Assembly: GCF_000368085.1 (NCBI RefSeq)
Contig: NZ_KB849239.1
Span: forward strand, 1,453,714-1,517,713
Length of the DNA: 64,000 nt
Direction: 5' to 3'
Source of the DNA: Acinetobacter nosocomialis NIPH 2119
GTDB lineage: Bacteria; Pseudomonadota; Gammaproteobacteria; Pseudomonadales; Moraxellaceae
Part shown: positions 26,142 through 35,973 of the stretch, piece by piece
Layout: each line of letters starts with the position of its first letter
How positions within the stretch are numbered: the first letter of the stretch is position 1
Notes under the pieces: generated by a model
The model's input: the letters and a program-made list of their open reading frames with translations, nothing else
Databases searched by the model: none
What the model was told of the DNA's origin: nothing
Program-made: the position numbers and the translations under genes

Positions 26142-27560
26142 ATGTATAAATCAGAACAACTCGCGCATAGCATTCGCCAACTTATTGAAAGTGGTACTTT
26201 AAGTGCACATGAGAAATTACCTTCATTAAGAGATCAGGTCCAACGTTCTGGGTTTAGCTTAATGACTGTGATGAATGCTTACCAAGAACTTGAATCACAA
26301 GGGCTGATCTATTCAAAGGAAAAGTCTGGTTACTTCGTTGCCGAGCAAATTGCACTAAAGCCACTCGAGCAATATTCAGTTGTTTCACTAAACTCTAAAA
26401 TCGAAATTAACTCATTAGTTTTTAAATACCTAAAGTCAATTCAACATGAATCTGTCGTACCTTTTGGTTCAGCTTTTCCAGATAGTCAGCTTTTAGCTGC
26501 TCCCAAACTTATTCAAATTATGGGACAACTTGCTCGGCAAAGACAAAGCTATGACCAGACAGCAAGCTTACCTCCCGGTAATTTAGCTTTAAGAAAACTG
26601 ATTGCTCAGCGCTATTGTATGCAAGGTATACAGACCGATCCAGATGACATTGTCATTACATCAGGAGGATTAGATGCGCTCAATCTTTCTTTACAAGCAG
26701 TAGCCAAACCGGGCGACTATATTCTATTGCAACAAACCGTGTTTTACGGTGCTTGGCAGGCTGCTGAACGTTTAGGACTTAAGGTCATTACCATTCCCGA
26801 ACATCCGCAATATGGTTTTGACTTAGAGGCTTTTGAGCAAGTTATTCAAACATATCCTATCAAGGTGTGTTGGCTCATGCTGAATACCCATAACCCGATT
26901 GGCTTTACGTTCAGTGATGAGATTAAATATAAAATTGCCAAACTGCTTCATGAACACCAGATTTACTTAATTGAAGATGATGTGTATGAAGAGCTTTATT
27001 ATGGCGGGCAAAAACCACTTTCGATGAAGTACTTTGACCAACAAAATCTGGTACTGCACTGCTCTTCATTTTCTAAAACTTTAGGGGCAGCTTTTCGGGT
27101 AGGTTGGGTCTATGCGGGTAAATTTTCGGACCATATTCAACACTTGCAGCTCATGAGTACTATTTCAGTAAATGCACTCATTCAAAATGCACTGGTTGAG
27201 TTCTTATCTCATCATCATTATGAAAAGCATTTGCGCACACTTAGACTTTCACTTGAACGTTATAAAAAGCAGTTTTACCACTATTTGAAGCAACATCTGC
27301 CCGCGACCTGCGAGATTTATTATTACCCAAGCGGTTATTTTCTATGGATTAAATTGCCTCATAAACTCGATAGCATGCAAATTTATGAAGAACTCATCCA
27401 ACAAGACATTGGCGTTGCGCCAAGCCCACTCTTTAGTGTTTTACCCGCACAGCAGCATTATTTAAGAATCAATTGTTCTTTTGAGTGGAACGAAAAAATT
27501 CAAGTTGCTTTAGATCAAGTCATCCAAACTATTCAACAAAAAGTTGAAGCAAGTTTATAA
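26142..27560 (+). CDS. MocR-type regulator (GntR helix-turn-helix fused to aminotransferase fold)
   Basis: A 472-residue PLP-dependent regulator. Residues 1-70 are a GntR winged helix (GTLSAHEKLPSLRDQVQRSG, YQELESQGLIYS). Residues about 100-470 are an aspartate-aminotransferase-like domain, with the Schiff-base lysine at Lys312 in SSFSKTLG, the PLP-binding IEDDVYEELYY, and NTHNPIG. MocR proteins usually sense PLP or amino compounds rather than catalyse. It follows the cytochrome bd operon on the same strand but beyond a terminator. Its target cannot be deduced; the hairpin-like TATAG motifs upstream of the oxidase are one candidate. Confidence 0.9.
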   Translation: MYKSEQLAHSIRQLIESGTLSAHEKLPSLRDQVQRSGFSLMTVMNAYQELESQGLIYSKEKSGYFVAEQIALKPLEQYSVVSLNSKIEINSLVFKYLKSIQHESVVPFGSAFPDSQLLAAPKLIQIMGQLARQRQSYDQTASLPPGNLALRKLIAQRYCMQGIQTDPDDIVITSGGLDALNLSLQAVAKPGDYILLQQTVFYGAWQAAERLGLKVITIPEHPQYGFDLEAFEQVIQTYPIKVCWLMLNTHNPIGFTFSDEIKYKIAKLLHEHQIYLIEDDVYEELYYGGQKPLSMKYFDQQNLVLHCSSFSKTLGAAFRVGWVYAGKFSDHIQHLQLMSTISVNALIQNALVEFLSHHHYEKHLRTLRLSLERYKKQFYHYLKQHLPATCEIYYYPSGYFLWIKLPHKLDSMQIYEELIQQDIGVAPSPLFSVLPAQQHYLRINCSFEWNEKIQVALDQVIQTIQQKVEASL

Positions 27561-27660
27561 AGATATGGTTCGACCTAAGCACAATTTTATAGACTTTATT
27601 TTGTGGTAACTTTATAGCTCAAATCTATAGTTTTAAGGGAAACAGGCTCAAGGAATTAAG

Positions 27661-28578
27661 ATGGAAATAGATGAAGAACTGACCCTTAAAAAAATACAGA
27701 TTTTTTTAGCTTTTATGCGCTGTGGCAATTTGTCTAAAACCGCGGCAGAAATGCAGCTCAGTAATGTCAGCGTTCATAAAGCACTACACTCTTTAGAAAG
27801 CGCTTTACGTTGTCCTCTTTTTAAAAACGAAGGCCGTAACCTCATTCCTTTAAAAAGTGCTTATGTATTTGAAGAGCGGGCGCAAAAAATCGTACAAGAC
27901 ATTTTTATCACCGTAAATAAAACTAGAGAAGCTGCAGGCTTTGCAGCTAAGGTTTTACATTTAGGTTCCCTTTATTCTTTAACGGTAAACACAATTCCAA
28001 ATGTAATTAGCGGTCTTAAACTCAGACGTAGTGAGCTTGATATTCAATTATTACTCAGTTCAAATCAGGATTTGGTGAAAAAGCTTAAAGCAACTGAACT
28101 TAATGCCATTATCGTGGCTTTAAATGAAACCACTCAAGATGATGACTTTGAAATTTTGCCAATGTTTTCCGACGATATTTTTTTAGCCGTCAATAAAGAT
28201 TCAAAATATGCTGAGTTTAAAGATATTGATTTAAGCCTTTTAAAAGAAGAAACTTTTTTAACTTTAACCAAGGGTTTTGCAACTCATAACGACAGCGATA
28301 TCATTTTTAAAAAAGCTGGTTTTTCACCTAAAGTGGCTTTGCAGGTCAATGATATTTTTACCCTCATTAGTATGGTCAGTTCAGGCGTAGGTTTTGCTCT
28401 ATTACCCGGTCGTATTTCTGCAGTTTATGAAAGTTCAGTCAAACTTATTCCGCTAAAACAGCAATATCACATGCAACAAGAAATTGGTCTGGTCTTTTTA
28501 AAAAGTAAAGAGCGAGATCCAAACTTACTTGCTCTGATTGCTGAATGTCGAATGTTCGCCACTAATTTTAAAAGATAA
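27661..28578 (+). CDS. mdcR: LysR-family regulator, probable malonate regulator MdcR
   Basis: A 305-residue LysR-type protein. The helix-turn-helix is GNLSKTAAEMQLSNVSVHKALHS, and the effector domain begins near KVLHLGSLYSLT. It lies convergent to the distal end of the malonate decarboxylase operon, 54 bp from madM, and Acinetobacter and Pseudomonas malonate clusters commonly carry a LysR gene of this type. The assignment as MdcR rests on position and family, with malonate as the expected inducer. Confidence 0.82.
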   Translation: MEIDEELTLKKIQIFLAFMRCGNLSKTAAEMQLSNVSVHKALHSLESALRCPLFKNEGRNLIPLKSAYVFEERAQKIVQDIFITVNKTREAAGFAAKVLHLGSLYSLTVNTIPNVISGLKLRRSELDIQLLLSSNQDLVKKLKATELNAIIVALNETTQDDDFEILPMFSDDIFLAVNKDSKYAEFKDIDLSLLKEETFLTLTKGFATHNDSDIIFKKAGFSPKVALQVNDIFTLISMVSSGVGFALLPGRISAVYESSVKLIPLKQQYHMQQEIGLVFLKSKERDPNLLALIAECRMFATNFKR

Positions 28579-28582
28579 ATAT

Positions 28583-28613
28583 CGGCAACTTATTAAAAAA
28601 TAATGAGTTGCCG
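28583..28613. terminator. Bidirectional hairpin between mdcR and madM
   Basis: CGGCAACT pairs with AGTTGCCG, with further ATT/AAT pairing around an A-run. It fills the gap between the convergent genes. Confidence 0.7.
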
Positions 28614-28632
28614 TTATAAGATTTTCAAAAAT

Positions 28633-29397
28633 TTATCCAAAAATCGCATTAACCGTTAAGAAAAATACAGAAGGTCCAAGTAAGCAGCCTAGTCCTGTAT
28701 AGAAGGTTGCAACTAAAGCGCCATAAGGTACCAATCGTACATCTGTACCTGCCAATCCAGCAGCCGTACCACTGGTTGTTCCTGCCAAGCCACCAAACAC
28801 CATGGCAGAGCGTGGACTTTTTAGGTACATAAATTTAGCAAGCAGCGGCGTACCGACCATAAAGAAAACTGACTTGATTAAACCAATTGCAATAGAAAGT
28901 GCGATGACATCAGAACTTGCACCAATTGCAGTGCCTGTAATTGGACCCACAATATAAGTCATTGCGCCTGCACCGATCGTTGTCATAGAAATAGGATCTC
29001 GATAGCCCATAACCCATGCAACCATAACCCCAATTGCAAAAGGCACAACACAACCAAGCATTAATGCAATTAGACCAATTTTGCCTGCTTTCTTCACTTC
29101 TTTCACATCAACTTCAAATGCAGTTGAAGCAATAGCCAAATCACGAATCATGGCTCCGCCCAACAGCGCAAAACCAGAAAAAATAGCGATGTCAGAAACA
29201 CCTTTGGTTCCTTGGGTATAAACCCCTGCAAAGTAAGCAACAACCAAACCTAAAGTAATCGCGATTGCAGAGCTTTGTAGTTTTCCCTTCGTCAAATATT
29301 TTGAGAGTAAATGGGAAACAAACATCATTAAACCCGTTACGGCAAGAGCAGTAACTAATGCATTTTTTGATAACACAGCAATTATAGCGTCCATCAT
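28633..29397 (-). CDS. madM: Malonate transporter subunit MadM
   Basis: A 254-residue membrane protein with about eight hydrophobic segments. MadM and MadL together form a sodium-dependent malonate carrier. The family is recognised by length and by segments such as GGAMIRDLAIASTAFEVDVK and GGLAGTTSGTAAGLAGTD. It is the last gene of the operon, 41 bp after madL. Two ATG codons are in tandem at the start, with AAGGA just upstream. Confidence 0.9.
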   Translation of the reverse strand: MMDAIIAVLSKNALVTALAVTGLMMFVSHLLSKYLTKGKLQSSAIAITLGLVVAYFAGVYTQGTKGVSDIAIFSGFALLGGAMIRDLAIASTAFEVDVKEVKKAGKIGLIALMLGCVVPFAIGVMVAWVMGYRDPISMTTIGAGAMTYIVGPITGTAIGASSDVIALSIAIGLIKSVFFMVGTPLLAKFMYLKSPRSAMVFGGLAGTTSGTAAGLAGTDVRLVPYGALVATFYTGLGCLLGPSVFFLTVNAIFG

Positions 29398-29438
29398 TTA
29401 ATTCCTTTTTGATTGAACTTTTTGTAGTTTATATTTGC

Positions 29439-29840
29439 TTAGGCTATTTTTTCTTTACTTTCTAACGTCCATTCATAAGTTTCATAGTCGCCACTAATTC
29501 TATTTAAATAACGGATGACTAAAACCGTGCCAATTAACGATGCAATAGAGACAATTAGCCCTAACATGCCACCTGATAAAGCTGCAACGACATTTTGACC
29601 TGCCGACATCGCAACAACGATTGGAATATACATACCAGACCAATATAAAACGCCAAATTGTGTGACTTGAGGTAAGTAACCTTTTCTTGCCAACAATTCT
29701 TTAGACAAAATTAAGAGAATCATTGAAATAGCAACGCCACCGACATTTGCTTTAACACCTAATAGCATGCCTAAGGTGTTACCAAGATAGTCGCCTAATA
29801 AATGGCAGATCGCTAATATTGCTGTTCCATAAATAATCAT
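29439..29840 (-). CDS. madL: Malonate transporter subunit MadL
   Basis: A 133-residue membrane protein with about four hydrophobic segments, the normal size for MadL. Typical sequence includes HLLGDYLGNTLGMLLGVKAN and GVLYWSGMYIPIVVAMSA. It works with the adjacent madM to import malonate for the decarboxylase encoded upstream. Confidence 0.9.
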   Translation of the reverse strand: MIIYGTAILAICHLLGDYLGNTLGMLLGVKANVGGVAISMILLILSKELLARKGYLPQVTQFGVLYWSGMYIPIVVAMSAGQNVVAALSGGMLGLIVSIASLIGTVLVIRYLNRISGDYETYEWTLESKEKIA

Positions 29841-29893
29841 TGTAAATCCCTCATATCCTTGGGTTATTACTCAATTTTTAATTTGTATTGTAA

Positions 29894-30826
29894 TTACAAA
29901 GAAGCTTTATTTTCGTTTTGCATTGCCAATTGAATGCTGTCTAAACGTGTTCCCTGAAATGACAATACAGTTCCTTCTTTAAATATTCGACGTGCAAGTG
30001 TAGTAAGCACCGTTCCCGGCAAAGCTTCAATCTGCAACCTTACACCTCGCTCCCATGCAGCTTGGATGGTACTTTCCCAATCTACAGTTCGACTCATGTT
30101 AAAAGCTAAGTCATCTCTAATCTGTTCTGGCCTGCTAAGTGTACGAGCCGTTGAACCACTTAAATATCGAATTTTAGGTTGATTTAAAGTGACTCCCTCC
30201 ATAGATGCTGCAAGTTGCTTTGCTTGCTGACTTAATAATTCACAGTGCGATGGCACCGATACGTCTAATTTTTTTGCCATCACGCCTTGTTGCTTTGCCA
30301 AAATAGCAACTTGGTCCATGGCTTCAAAACTTCCTGAAATAACGTTCTGGTTATGTGCATTAATATTTGCAACAAACACCTCTGGCGTTATTTCATAAAC
30401 TTGTTTCACCCATACTTCTACTGCTGAACGATCTGCACCAATCAAGGCGGTCATACCATAGCCAACCGGATAGGCGTTTTGCATAAGTTCACCGCGATAG
30501 GCAACCAAACGAACGGCATCCTCAAAGGCTAAAACTCCTGCTACAACCGCCGCTGACCATGCACCAATTGATAAACCTGCAACATAATCTGGTGTTAAGT
30601 TTTCCGCACTTAATAGTGCAGAACTCACCACACCGGAAATAAGCAAACACAGCTGTACTGCACGCGTTGACTGTAATGCTGCCGAACTGTCCAACATCAA
30701 GACTTCTTCTTTAAGTGCATCCGATGCACGCTCAAGGTATTCTTTGACCAGAGCGGTTTGAGGTAAATCGTGCAACATATTGCTTCGTTGCACACCTTGA
30801 CCCGGATAGACCCAAATTGAAGCCAT
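29894..30826 (-). CDS. mdcH: Malonate decarboxylase epsilon subunit (malonyl transferase)
   Basis: A 310-residue acyltransferase of the FabD fold. It transfers malonyl from malonyl-CoA to the carrier protein MdcC to prime the enzyme. The nucleophilic serine is in GLSIGAWSAAVVAGVL, with the FabD-like opening VYPGQGVQ and the catalytic histidine in SVPSHCELL. It follows mdcG by 12 bp. Confidence 0.92.
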   Translation of the reverse strand: MASIWVYPGQGVQRSNMLHDLPQTALVKEYLERASDALKEEVLMLDSSAALQSTRAVQLCLLISGVVSSALLSAENLTPDYVAGLSIGAWSAAVVAGVLAFEDAVRLVAYRGELMQNAYPVGYGMTALIGADRSAVEVWVKQVYEITPEVFVANINAHNQNVISGSFEAMDQVAILAKQQGVMAKKLDVSVPSHCELLSQQAKQLAASMEGVTLNQPKIRYLSGSTARTLSRPEQIRDDLAFNMSRTVDWESTIQAAWERGVRLQIEALPGTVLTTLARRIFKEGTVLSFQGTRLDSIQLAMQNENKASL

Positions 30827-30838
30827 GATATCTGTTCC

Positions 30839-31441
30839 CTAATTCCATGGGTTTTCTACTAAAACAGCACCATCAGGACGTTTCAATAGAACTTTTCCGC
30901 TATTTCTCGCCCATTCTTTTAACGCCAAACCGCCTTGTGGAAGTTGAAGCTGTATATCCACATTGAGCCCGGCTTGGTGAAAATTTTCGAGTAGCTCAAT
31001 CGCCTGCTTTTTGGCAAAAGGTTGTTCCGCTCGAATCAACAGATCTATATCACTTTGCGGGGTTACTGTTTTAATGCCTGTTGCCAGTTCAAACCCGAAA
31101 CTTCCTGTATATCCCCAACATCCTGAAAAATTTTTCATAATGCTAGAAATACTCTGTAAACGTTCTGCCAAGTGTTTAAAGTAACTTGGATTTACTTCAG
31201 CTAGTACTTCAGGTTTAAGCTGTCTGCTAATTAAAGATCTTGGCATTTGCGCTGCATATCGTTGATAGCGAAATTGTCCTCTTATACCCACAGCCACCTG
31301 ATCTTCAGGAGTAATTTCCCGTCGAATTACAACGGGATCACCGCGTAGTAACACCTCTTTCACCCAAAGTGGGGCATCATCGGCCAAGCAATTGACCGTC
31401 ATACCCCATAGTAAATCATGGGCTTCGAGCTTAAGTTTCAT
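30839..31441 (-). CDS. mdcG: Phosphoribosyl-dephospho-CoA transferase
   Basis: A 200-residue nucleotidyltransferase that attaches the 2'-(5''-phosphoribosyl)-3'-dephospho-CoA prosthetic group to MdcC. The polymerase-beta-like motif is SDIDLLIR (near residue 140), preceded by WGYTGSFGFELATG. The start at 31441 overlaps the mdcE stop as ATGA; an in-frame ATG six bases upstream is possible. The prosthetic precursor is made by MdcB. Confidence 0.9.
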   Translation of the reverse strand: MKLKLEAHDLLWGMTVNCLADDAPLWVKEVLLRGDPVVIRREITPEDQVAVGIRGQFRYQRYAAQMPRSLISRQLKPEVLAEVNPSYFKHLAERLQSISSIMKNFSGCWGYTGSFGFELATGIKTVTPQSDIDLLIRAEQPFAKKQAIELLENFHQAGLNVDIQLQLPQGGLALKEWARNSGKVLLKRPDGAVLVENPWN

Positions 31442-32265
31442 GACCATTGCTCACGCAATAATTCACGGGCCCTTTTAGACATTTGACGGTTTTGGCCGTG
31501 AAGTCTTTGTTCCAATCCTTTAGATTGATCAGCATTAATTTCTTTAAACGTTTGAGCAATCACCTGCTTCGCTAACAAAAGATCATCATTTGTCGGTTGT
31601 TCAGGGTTTTCAACAAATAACAGTTCAGATAACAAACCAAGCGTGGCATAACTTTCAATGTCATAAGCCATTGGTGGAATGCTTGATGCCAATTGCTCTA
31701 ACTCATCAACTGACCGTAAGGTAACGCGTGCAGCAGATTCTTTACCCATTGCATGCACCATAACACCTGAATCTTTTAAGGCAATAATACGATTGGCTTG
31801 GTATCCATGTGCCAAGAAAGCACCAGACATCGACTTACCAACTAATAAACTCACAATTGGATGACCTGCCAATCTGGCTCTAGCATAGCTATCTACTGCA
31901 CCCGCTAAAGCTTGATGAATGCCTAATAATTCTTCACGGCACCCATACGCCTGACTTGGGACATCAACCAGACATAAAATACCGCGTTTAGTTTTAGCCT
32001 TTGCATCGGCTTGAATCACGTCATCAACTGCTTTTGCCAAGTTCCAGCCTTCCAAGAGTCCAACTTCACCTTGTTTTGCCCGTGGGAACAGATTATTGCT
32101 GTCTTGCACAACTGCAATCACACGCACCACTTGCTGATCGATCTGACCATCAGCTACCCAAACAGAAGCTGGAAAACCTTCAACTGCCTTAAAACCCTGT
32201 GTGAGTGCTTTAAACCAATGCGCACCACGAGTAGAAGCTTTTAATGTATCAACGGCGATATTCAT
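31438..32265 (-). CDS. mdcE: Malonate decarboxylase gamma subunit
   Basis: A 275-residue carboxyltransferase-fold subunit that forms the decarboxylase core with MdcD. Family features include LCLVDVPSQAYGCREELLGIHQ and the oxyanion-hole segment LLVGKSMSGAFLAHG. It overlaps mdcD by four bases and mdcG by four, within a tightly coupled operon. Confidence 0.93.
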   Translation of the reverse strand: MNIAVDTLKASTRGAHWFKALTQGFKAVEGFPASVWVADGQIDQQVVRVIAVVQDSNNLFPRAKQGEVGLLEGWNLAKAVDDVIQADAKAKTKRGILCLVDVPSQAYGCREELLGIHQALAGAVDSYARARLAGHPIVSLLVGKSMSGAFLAHGYQANRIIALKDSGVMVHAMGKESAARVTLRSVDELEQLASSIPPMAYDIESYATLGLLSELLFVENPEQPTNDDLLLAKQVIAQTFKEINADQSKGLEQRLHGQNRQMSKRARELLREQWS

Positions 32266-33113
32266 GCTTGTTCTCCTTGATACAAAGCTTGAACTTGTGC
32301 TGGGGTAATCTGTTCAGCAATATCAACTTGTTGTAGCTTCGCTAAGTAGAATGAGTAATTTGAACTACGATGCTGCTGAGGCACGCCTTGAGTTAAATAA
32401 TCGATAACCTGCTGACGAATTTTCTGACGATCATCATCTACATAAGCATCTACCAAACCACTCGCGAAACGCTGGTTACCACCCGTAATACTCCATATAA
32501 ATGGACGATCTTTGGCGTTATATTCTTGTACACCAGCTTCTTGTTCTATCACTTGGGGACCATTTAAACCTAAACGTCCTTCTTGTGTCATTACAATATA
32601 GCTACATAGTCCAGCTGCAATTGACATACCGCCGAAGCACCCTACACTGCCTGCAACCACAGCAATCACAGGTTGATACTGACGTAAGTTCACAATTGCA
32701 GCCTGAATCTCAGCAATTGCAGCCAAGCCCAGATTTGCTTCTTGTAAACGAACGCCGCCTGTTTCTAAAAGTAAGATTGCTGCTGTTGGAATGCCTTTCA
32801 GGTTGTCTTCAACCGCAAGTTCTAAGGCACCCGCAATTTTGGCACCGCCCACCTCGCCTAAACTTCCACCTTGAAATAAGCCTTCAATAGAAATTAGAAC
32901 CACTGGGCGTTCTTGAATAGTTCCCTTTGCAATCACTACACCATCATCGGCTTGTGGGACAATATTTTGCTGAATCAACCAAGGCGACATAACACGGGCA
33001 AATGGGTCGAGTAACTCTCGAAAAGTCCCTTCATCTAATAATGCTTTAGCACGCTCTCTTGCGCTGAGTTCAATAAAATCTTGTTTATTTAACAAGCTTT
33101 GAATATCAGTCAT
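32262..33113 (-). CDS. mdcD: Malonate decarboxylase beta subunit
   Basis: A 283-residue crotonase-fold subunit that decarboxylates malonyl-S-carrier to acetyl-S-carrier with MdcE. Landmarks are the FSARERAKALLDEGTFREL-like opening (ELSARERAKALLDEG), LLLETGGVRLQEANLG and VAGSVGCFGGMSIAAG. The ATG at 33113, seven bases after GGAG, is preferred over the TTG at 33119. It overlaps the end of mdcC by eight bases. Confidence 0.93.
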   Translation of the reverse strand: MTDIQSLLNKQDFIELSARERAKALLDEGTFRELLDPFARVMSPWLIQQNIVPQADDGVVIAKGTIQERPVVLISIEGLFQGGSLGEVGGAKIAGALELAVEDNLKGIPTAAILLLETGGVRLQEANLGLAAIAEIQAAIVNLRQYQPVIAVVAGSVGCFGGMSIAAGLCSYIVMTQEGRLGLNGPQVIEQEAGVQEYNAKDRPFIWSITGGNQRFASGLVDAYVDDDRQKIRQQVIDYLTQGVPQQHRSSNYSFYLAKLQQVDIAEQITPAQVQALYQGEQA

Positions 33114-33405
33114 GGGCAATCTCCTCTAATGCTTGTTCCAGACGTAAGCGAACGACACCGGGAGTGGCACCAAAATCATGGATATCAATATTGACCGCTG
33201 GCGGTATTTGCGCAGTAAAAATCCGTTCAAAAAGATTGTGCCAACGTGCCGCACTGCCATCTACCGAAGTCACTACCTGAATAAAAGCTTTGCCTGTTTC
33301 ACCAGGTTCCATCAAAATTTCTAAATCGCCCGAGCCGACACATCCTACTAGTGCTTTTTTTACAGGTGGCTTTGTCGCCACAAATTCAAAATGAAGTGTT
33401 TCCAT
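33106..33405 (-). CDS. mdcC: Malonate decarboxylase acyl-carrier protein (delta subunit)
   Basis: A 99-residue carrier. The serine that receives the phosphoribosyl-dephospho-CoA arm is Ser25 in GCVGSGDLEIL, the family motif. The acetyl-S form exchanges with malonate at MdcA. It overlaps mdcB upstream by 20 bases and mdcD downstream by eight. Confidence 0.93.
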   Translation of the reverse strand: METLHFEFVATKPPVKKALVGCVGSGDLEILMEPGETGKAFIQVVTSVDGSAARWHNLFERIFTAQIPPAVNIDIHDFGATPGVVRLRLEQALEEIAHD

Positions 33406-34294
33406 AATTAAAATCCTTCTTTATTTTTTTGACAGATGTCTGCTCAACACGATCTATAAATAGTGTTGCTGCCAACAAATCTGCGGCACCACCAGCGGAA
33501 GCTTTCATCCGAAGCAGATCAATCTCTAAAAGATGCAAAGCACGTCGGCCTTCCAAGCTTGAACTCCCTCCTAAATCGAGTACTTGCTGAGCACCTTGTT
33601 GCATACGCTTTAAACCAGATGTTCCAGAGCGATAAAGCACACAGGTATCAGTCAAATCAGTCATCATCGCAAGTAATGCATCTAGACGAGCAAACTCTTC
33701 TTTCATGGGTTTACTGCGACTTTGATAAAGTTGCTTTAAACCAAAATTCACAATCGTTGGAAAACCTTGTTGTGCCTGTTCTTTGGCACCTAAGATGCCT
33801 AATTTTTTCTGTACTTGTTGTCCATGACTTAAAGCCTGTTTTGGAATAAAGCGATCTTCAAGCTGGGCAATCTGACCTGCTAACTGGCATAGCTCAACAG
33901 CCGATAAATATTGTTGATTCGTGCGCGCTAATGCTGCTGCCGTAGCCATTAACCCTAAGGCCCAAATTGCGCCGCGATGTGTATTTACACCATCTGTCGC
34001 CCACCTCATGGTCTTTTCACCATGACGGCCAATTTCTCCAATGTCTTCACGCAAGGCCAAACAGACTTTTCCATGATGCTTTGCAGCTTGGGCCATTGCA
34101 TCAAACATAGGCCTTAAACTTTTTGCAGAGCGCTCCATTAACTCCAAAGTCAGGTCATCATGTGCACCACTACCACGGCGATCAACCAAAGCTGGTTTCG
34201 GTGTCAGATTCACTTCATCAATCAAAGCTTCTACTGCTAAACCTGCCAAAAGCTGACTATCGCTGAGCGTTTGATATTGAACTTGCGCCATCAT
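33386..34294 (-). CDS. mdcB: Triphosphoribosyl-dephospho-CoA synthase
   Basis: A 302-residue member of the CitG/MdcB family that makes the prosthetic group precursor from ATP and dephospho-CoA. Family sequence appears in TPKPALVDRRGSGAHDDL, EIGRHGEKTMRWATDGVNTH and RSGTSGLKRMQ. The start at 34294 follows AGGAG by six bases and overlaps the mdcA stop as TAATG. Its location second in the operon differs from clusters where it lies later. Confidence 0.92.
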   Translation of the reverse strand: MMAQVQYQTLSDSQLLAGLAVEALIDEVNLTPKPALVDRRGSGAHDDLTLELMERSAKSLRPMFDAMAQAAKHHGKVCLALREDIGEIGRHGEKTMRWATDGVNTHRGAIWALGLMATAAALARTNQQYLSAVELCQLAGQIAQLEDRFIPKQALSHGQQVQKKLGILGAKEQAQQGFPTIVNFGLKQLYQSRSKPMKEEFARLDALLAMMTDLTDTCVLYRSGTSGLKRMQQGAQQVLDLGGSSSLEGRRALHLLEIDLLRMKASAGGAADLLAATLFIDRVEQTSVKKIKKDFNYGNTSF

Positions 34295-35973
34295 TACCAA
34301 CTCCTGAATTTTGCAGGTGGTTGATATAAACCATCTGACCATGTCACCAAGTTAGCAATATTTTTCGCCGCTAAAAGCTCACGTGTGGCATCGGTGCGGC
34401 GAATACCTAAATCTTCAGGGTAGACCACCAAACCTTCACGTCTTAAACGTGCTGTTGTTCTCGGATCTTGAGTTAAACCAATACTGGTCACACCTGCTAC
34501 CGCAGCAATCATGGCTTGACGTTCTTCTTGGCTGCTTGCTTTATATAGATAAGCAATGCCTTCTTCGGTGAGTAAGTGAGTGACATCATCGCCATAAATC
34601 ATGATCGGTGCTAAAGGTAAGCCTGCTGTTTTAGCAACATCAATCGCATCGAGACGATCTACAAAAGTTGGCTTACCTCCCTCTTGGAAGGTTTCCACCA
34701 TTTGTACCACTAACTTTTTACCACGTGCCAAATAGGTTTCAGTTTCATTGGCACCTTGCAAACGCATATCTAGCCATGCAGGTGTATCGTGACGACGACC
34801 ACGCGGATCATGCCCCATGTTTGGCGCTCCACCAAAACCAGCTAAACGTCCTTTGGTGACAGTCGAAGAATGGCCCATGCCATCAACTTGCAAAGTTGCG
34901 CCAATAAATAGATCAACAGCGTATTGGCCTGCAAGCTGACACATCATACGGTTGGAACGTAAAGCGCCATCACGACCTGTAAAGAAAACATCAGGCCGAG
35001 CAGCAACATATTTTTCCATACCGAGTTCGGTACCAAAGCAATGCACGCTTTCTACCCAACCTGTTTCAATGGCTGGAATCAAGGTTGGATGCGGATTTAG
35101 TGTCCAATTTCGGCAAATTTTTCCTTTTAAACCTAAAGACTCACCATAGGTCGGTAAAATCAGTTCAATTGCCGCAGTGTTAAAACCAATGCCATGGTTT
35201 AAAGATTGAACATTATGCTTTTCATAAATTCCACGAATAGCCATCATGGCCATAAGCACATGCACTGGCTTGATATGTTTCGGGTCACGAGTAAATAAGG
35301 GTTCGATATAAAATGGCTGATCTGCGACTACTACAAAATCAACCCAAGAAGCAGGAATATCGACACGTGGTAACTCTGAAACGTCATCGACCAGTTCATT
35401 GACCTGAACAATCACAATACCGTCACTAAACGCCGCAGGTTCAATAAGTGCTGGAGAATCTTCGGTGCTCGGACCCGTATAAATATTGCCTTGACGATCT
35501 GCCATAAAACCCGCCGAGAGCACGACATTTGGAATGAGGTCCACCACCAAACGTGAATACAACTCGATATAGGTATGAATGGCACCAATCTCTAATAGTC
35601 CATCTTCGATTAACTGGCTAATACGTAAACTTTGTGGGCCAGCAAAAGAAAAATCGAGTTTACGCGCAATGCCTTTTTCAAACAGATCGAGATGTTCCGA
35701 ACGTCCCACACTTGGCATGATCATATGTAAATCATGCAAAATATCTGGGTTGGTTTGTGCCAAAGAACGCGATAAAAAATCTGCCTGCTTTTGGTTATTT
35801 CCTTCGAGTACAACTTTGTCACCTGGTGTAATTAAGGTTTCTAAAACTTTAATAATGTCTTGAGTTGGAATAACTACACCATCGGTATATTGGTTTGCCA
35901 TCTCTAGTTTTAGTTGTTTGGCATGACGCCGCTTTGTCCATAACCGTTCTTTATTCTGAACTGATCCTTCCAT
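34294..35973 (-). CDS. mdcA: Malonate decarboxylase alpha subunit (acetyl-S-ACP:malonate transferase)
   Basis: A 559-residue CoA-transferase-like subunit that swaps acetyl for malonyl on the carrier protein, releasing acetate. The conserved opening is ERLWTKRRHAKQLKLE, and GFGGAPNMGHDPRGRRHDTP is a strong family signature. The start at 35973 is chosen because the family begins close to this tryptophan-rich motif and an AGGTAAG precedes it; the frame is open to 36042. It is the first gene of mdcABCDEGH-madLM. Confidence 0.93.
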   Translation of the reverse strand: MEGSVQNKERLWTKRRHAKQLKLEMANQYTDGVVIPTQDIIKVLETLITPGDKVVLEGNNQKQADFLSRSLAQTNPDILHDLHMIMPSVGRSEHLDLFEKGIARKLDFSFAGPQSLRISQLIEDGLLEIGAIHTYIELYSRLVVDLIPNVVLSAGFMADRQGNIYTGPSTEDSPALIEPAAFSDGIVIVQVNELVDDVSELPRVDIPASWVDFVVVADQPFYIEPLFTRDPKHIKPVHVLMAMMAIRGIYEKHNVQSLNHGIGFNTAAIELILPTYGESLGLKGKICRNWTLNPHPTLIPAIETGWVESVHCFGTELGMEKYVAARPDVFFTGRDGALRSNRMMCQLAGQYAVDLFIGATLQVDGMGHSSTVTKGRLAGFGGAPNMGHDPRGRRHDTPAWLDMRLQGANETETYLARGKKLVVQMVETFQEGGKPTFVDRLDAIDVAKTAGLPLAPIMIYGDDVTHLLTEEGIAYLYKASSQEERQAMIAAVAGVTSIGLTQDPRTTARLRREGLVVYPEDLGIRRTDATRELLAAKNIANLVTWSDGLYQPPAKFRSW

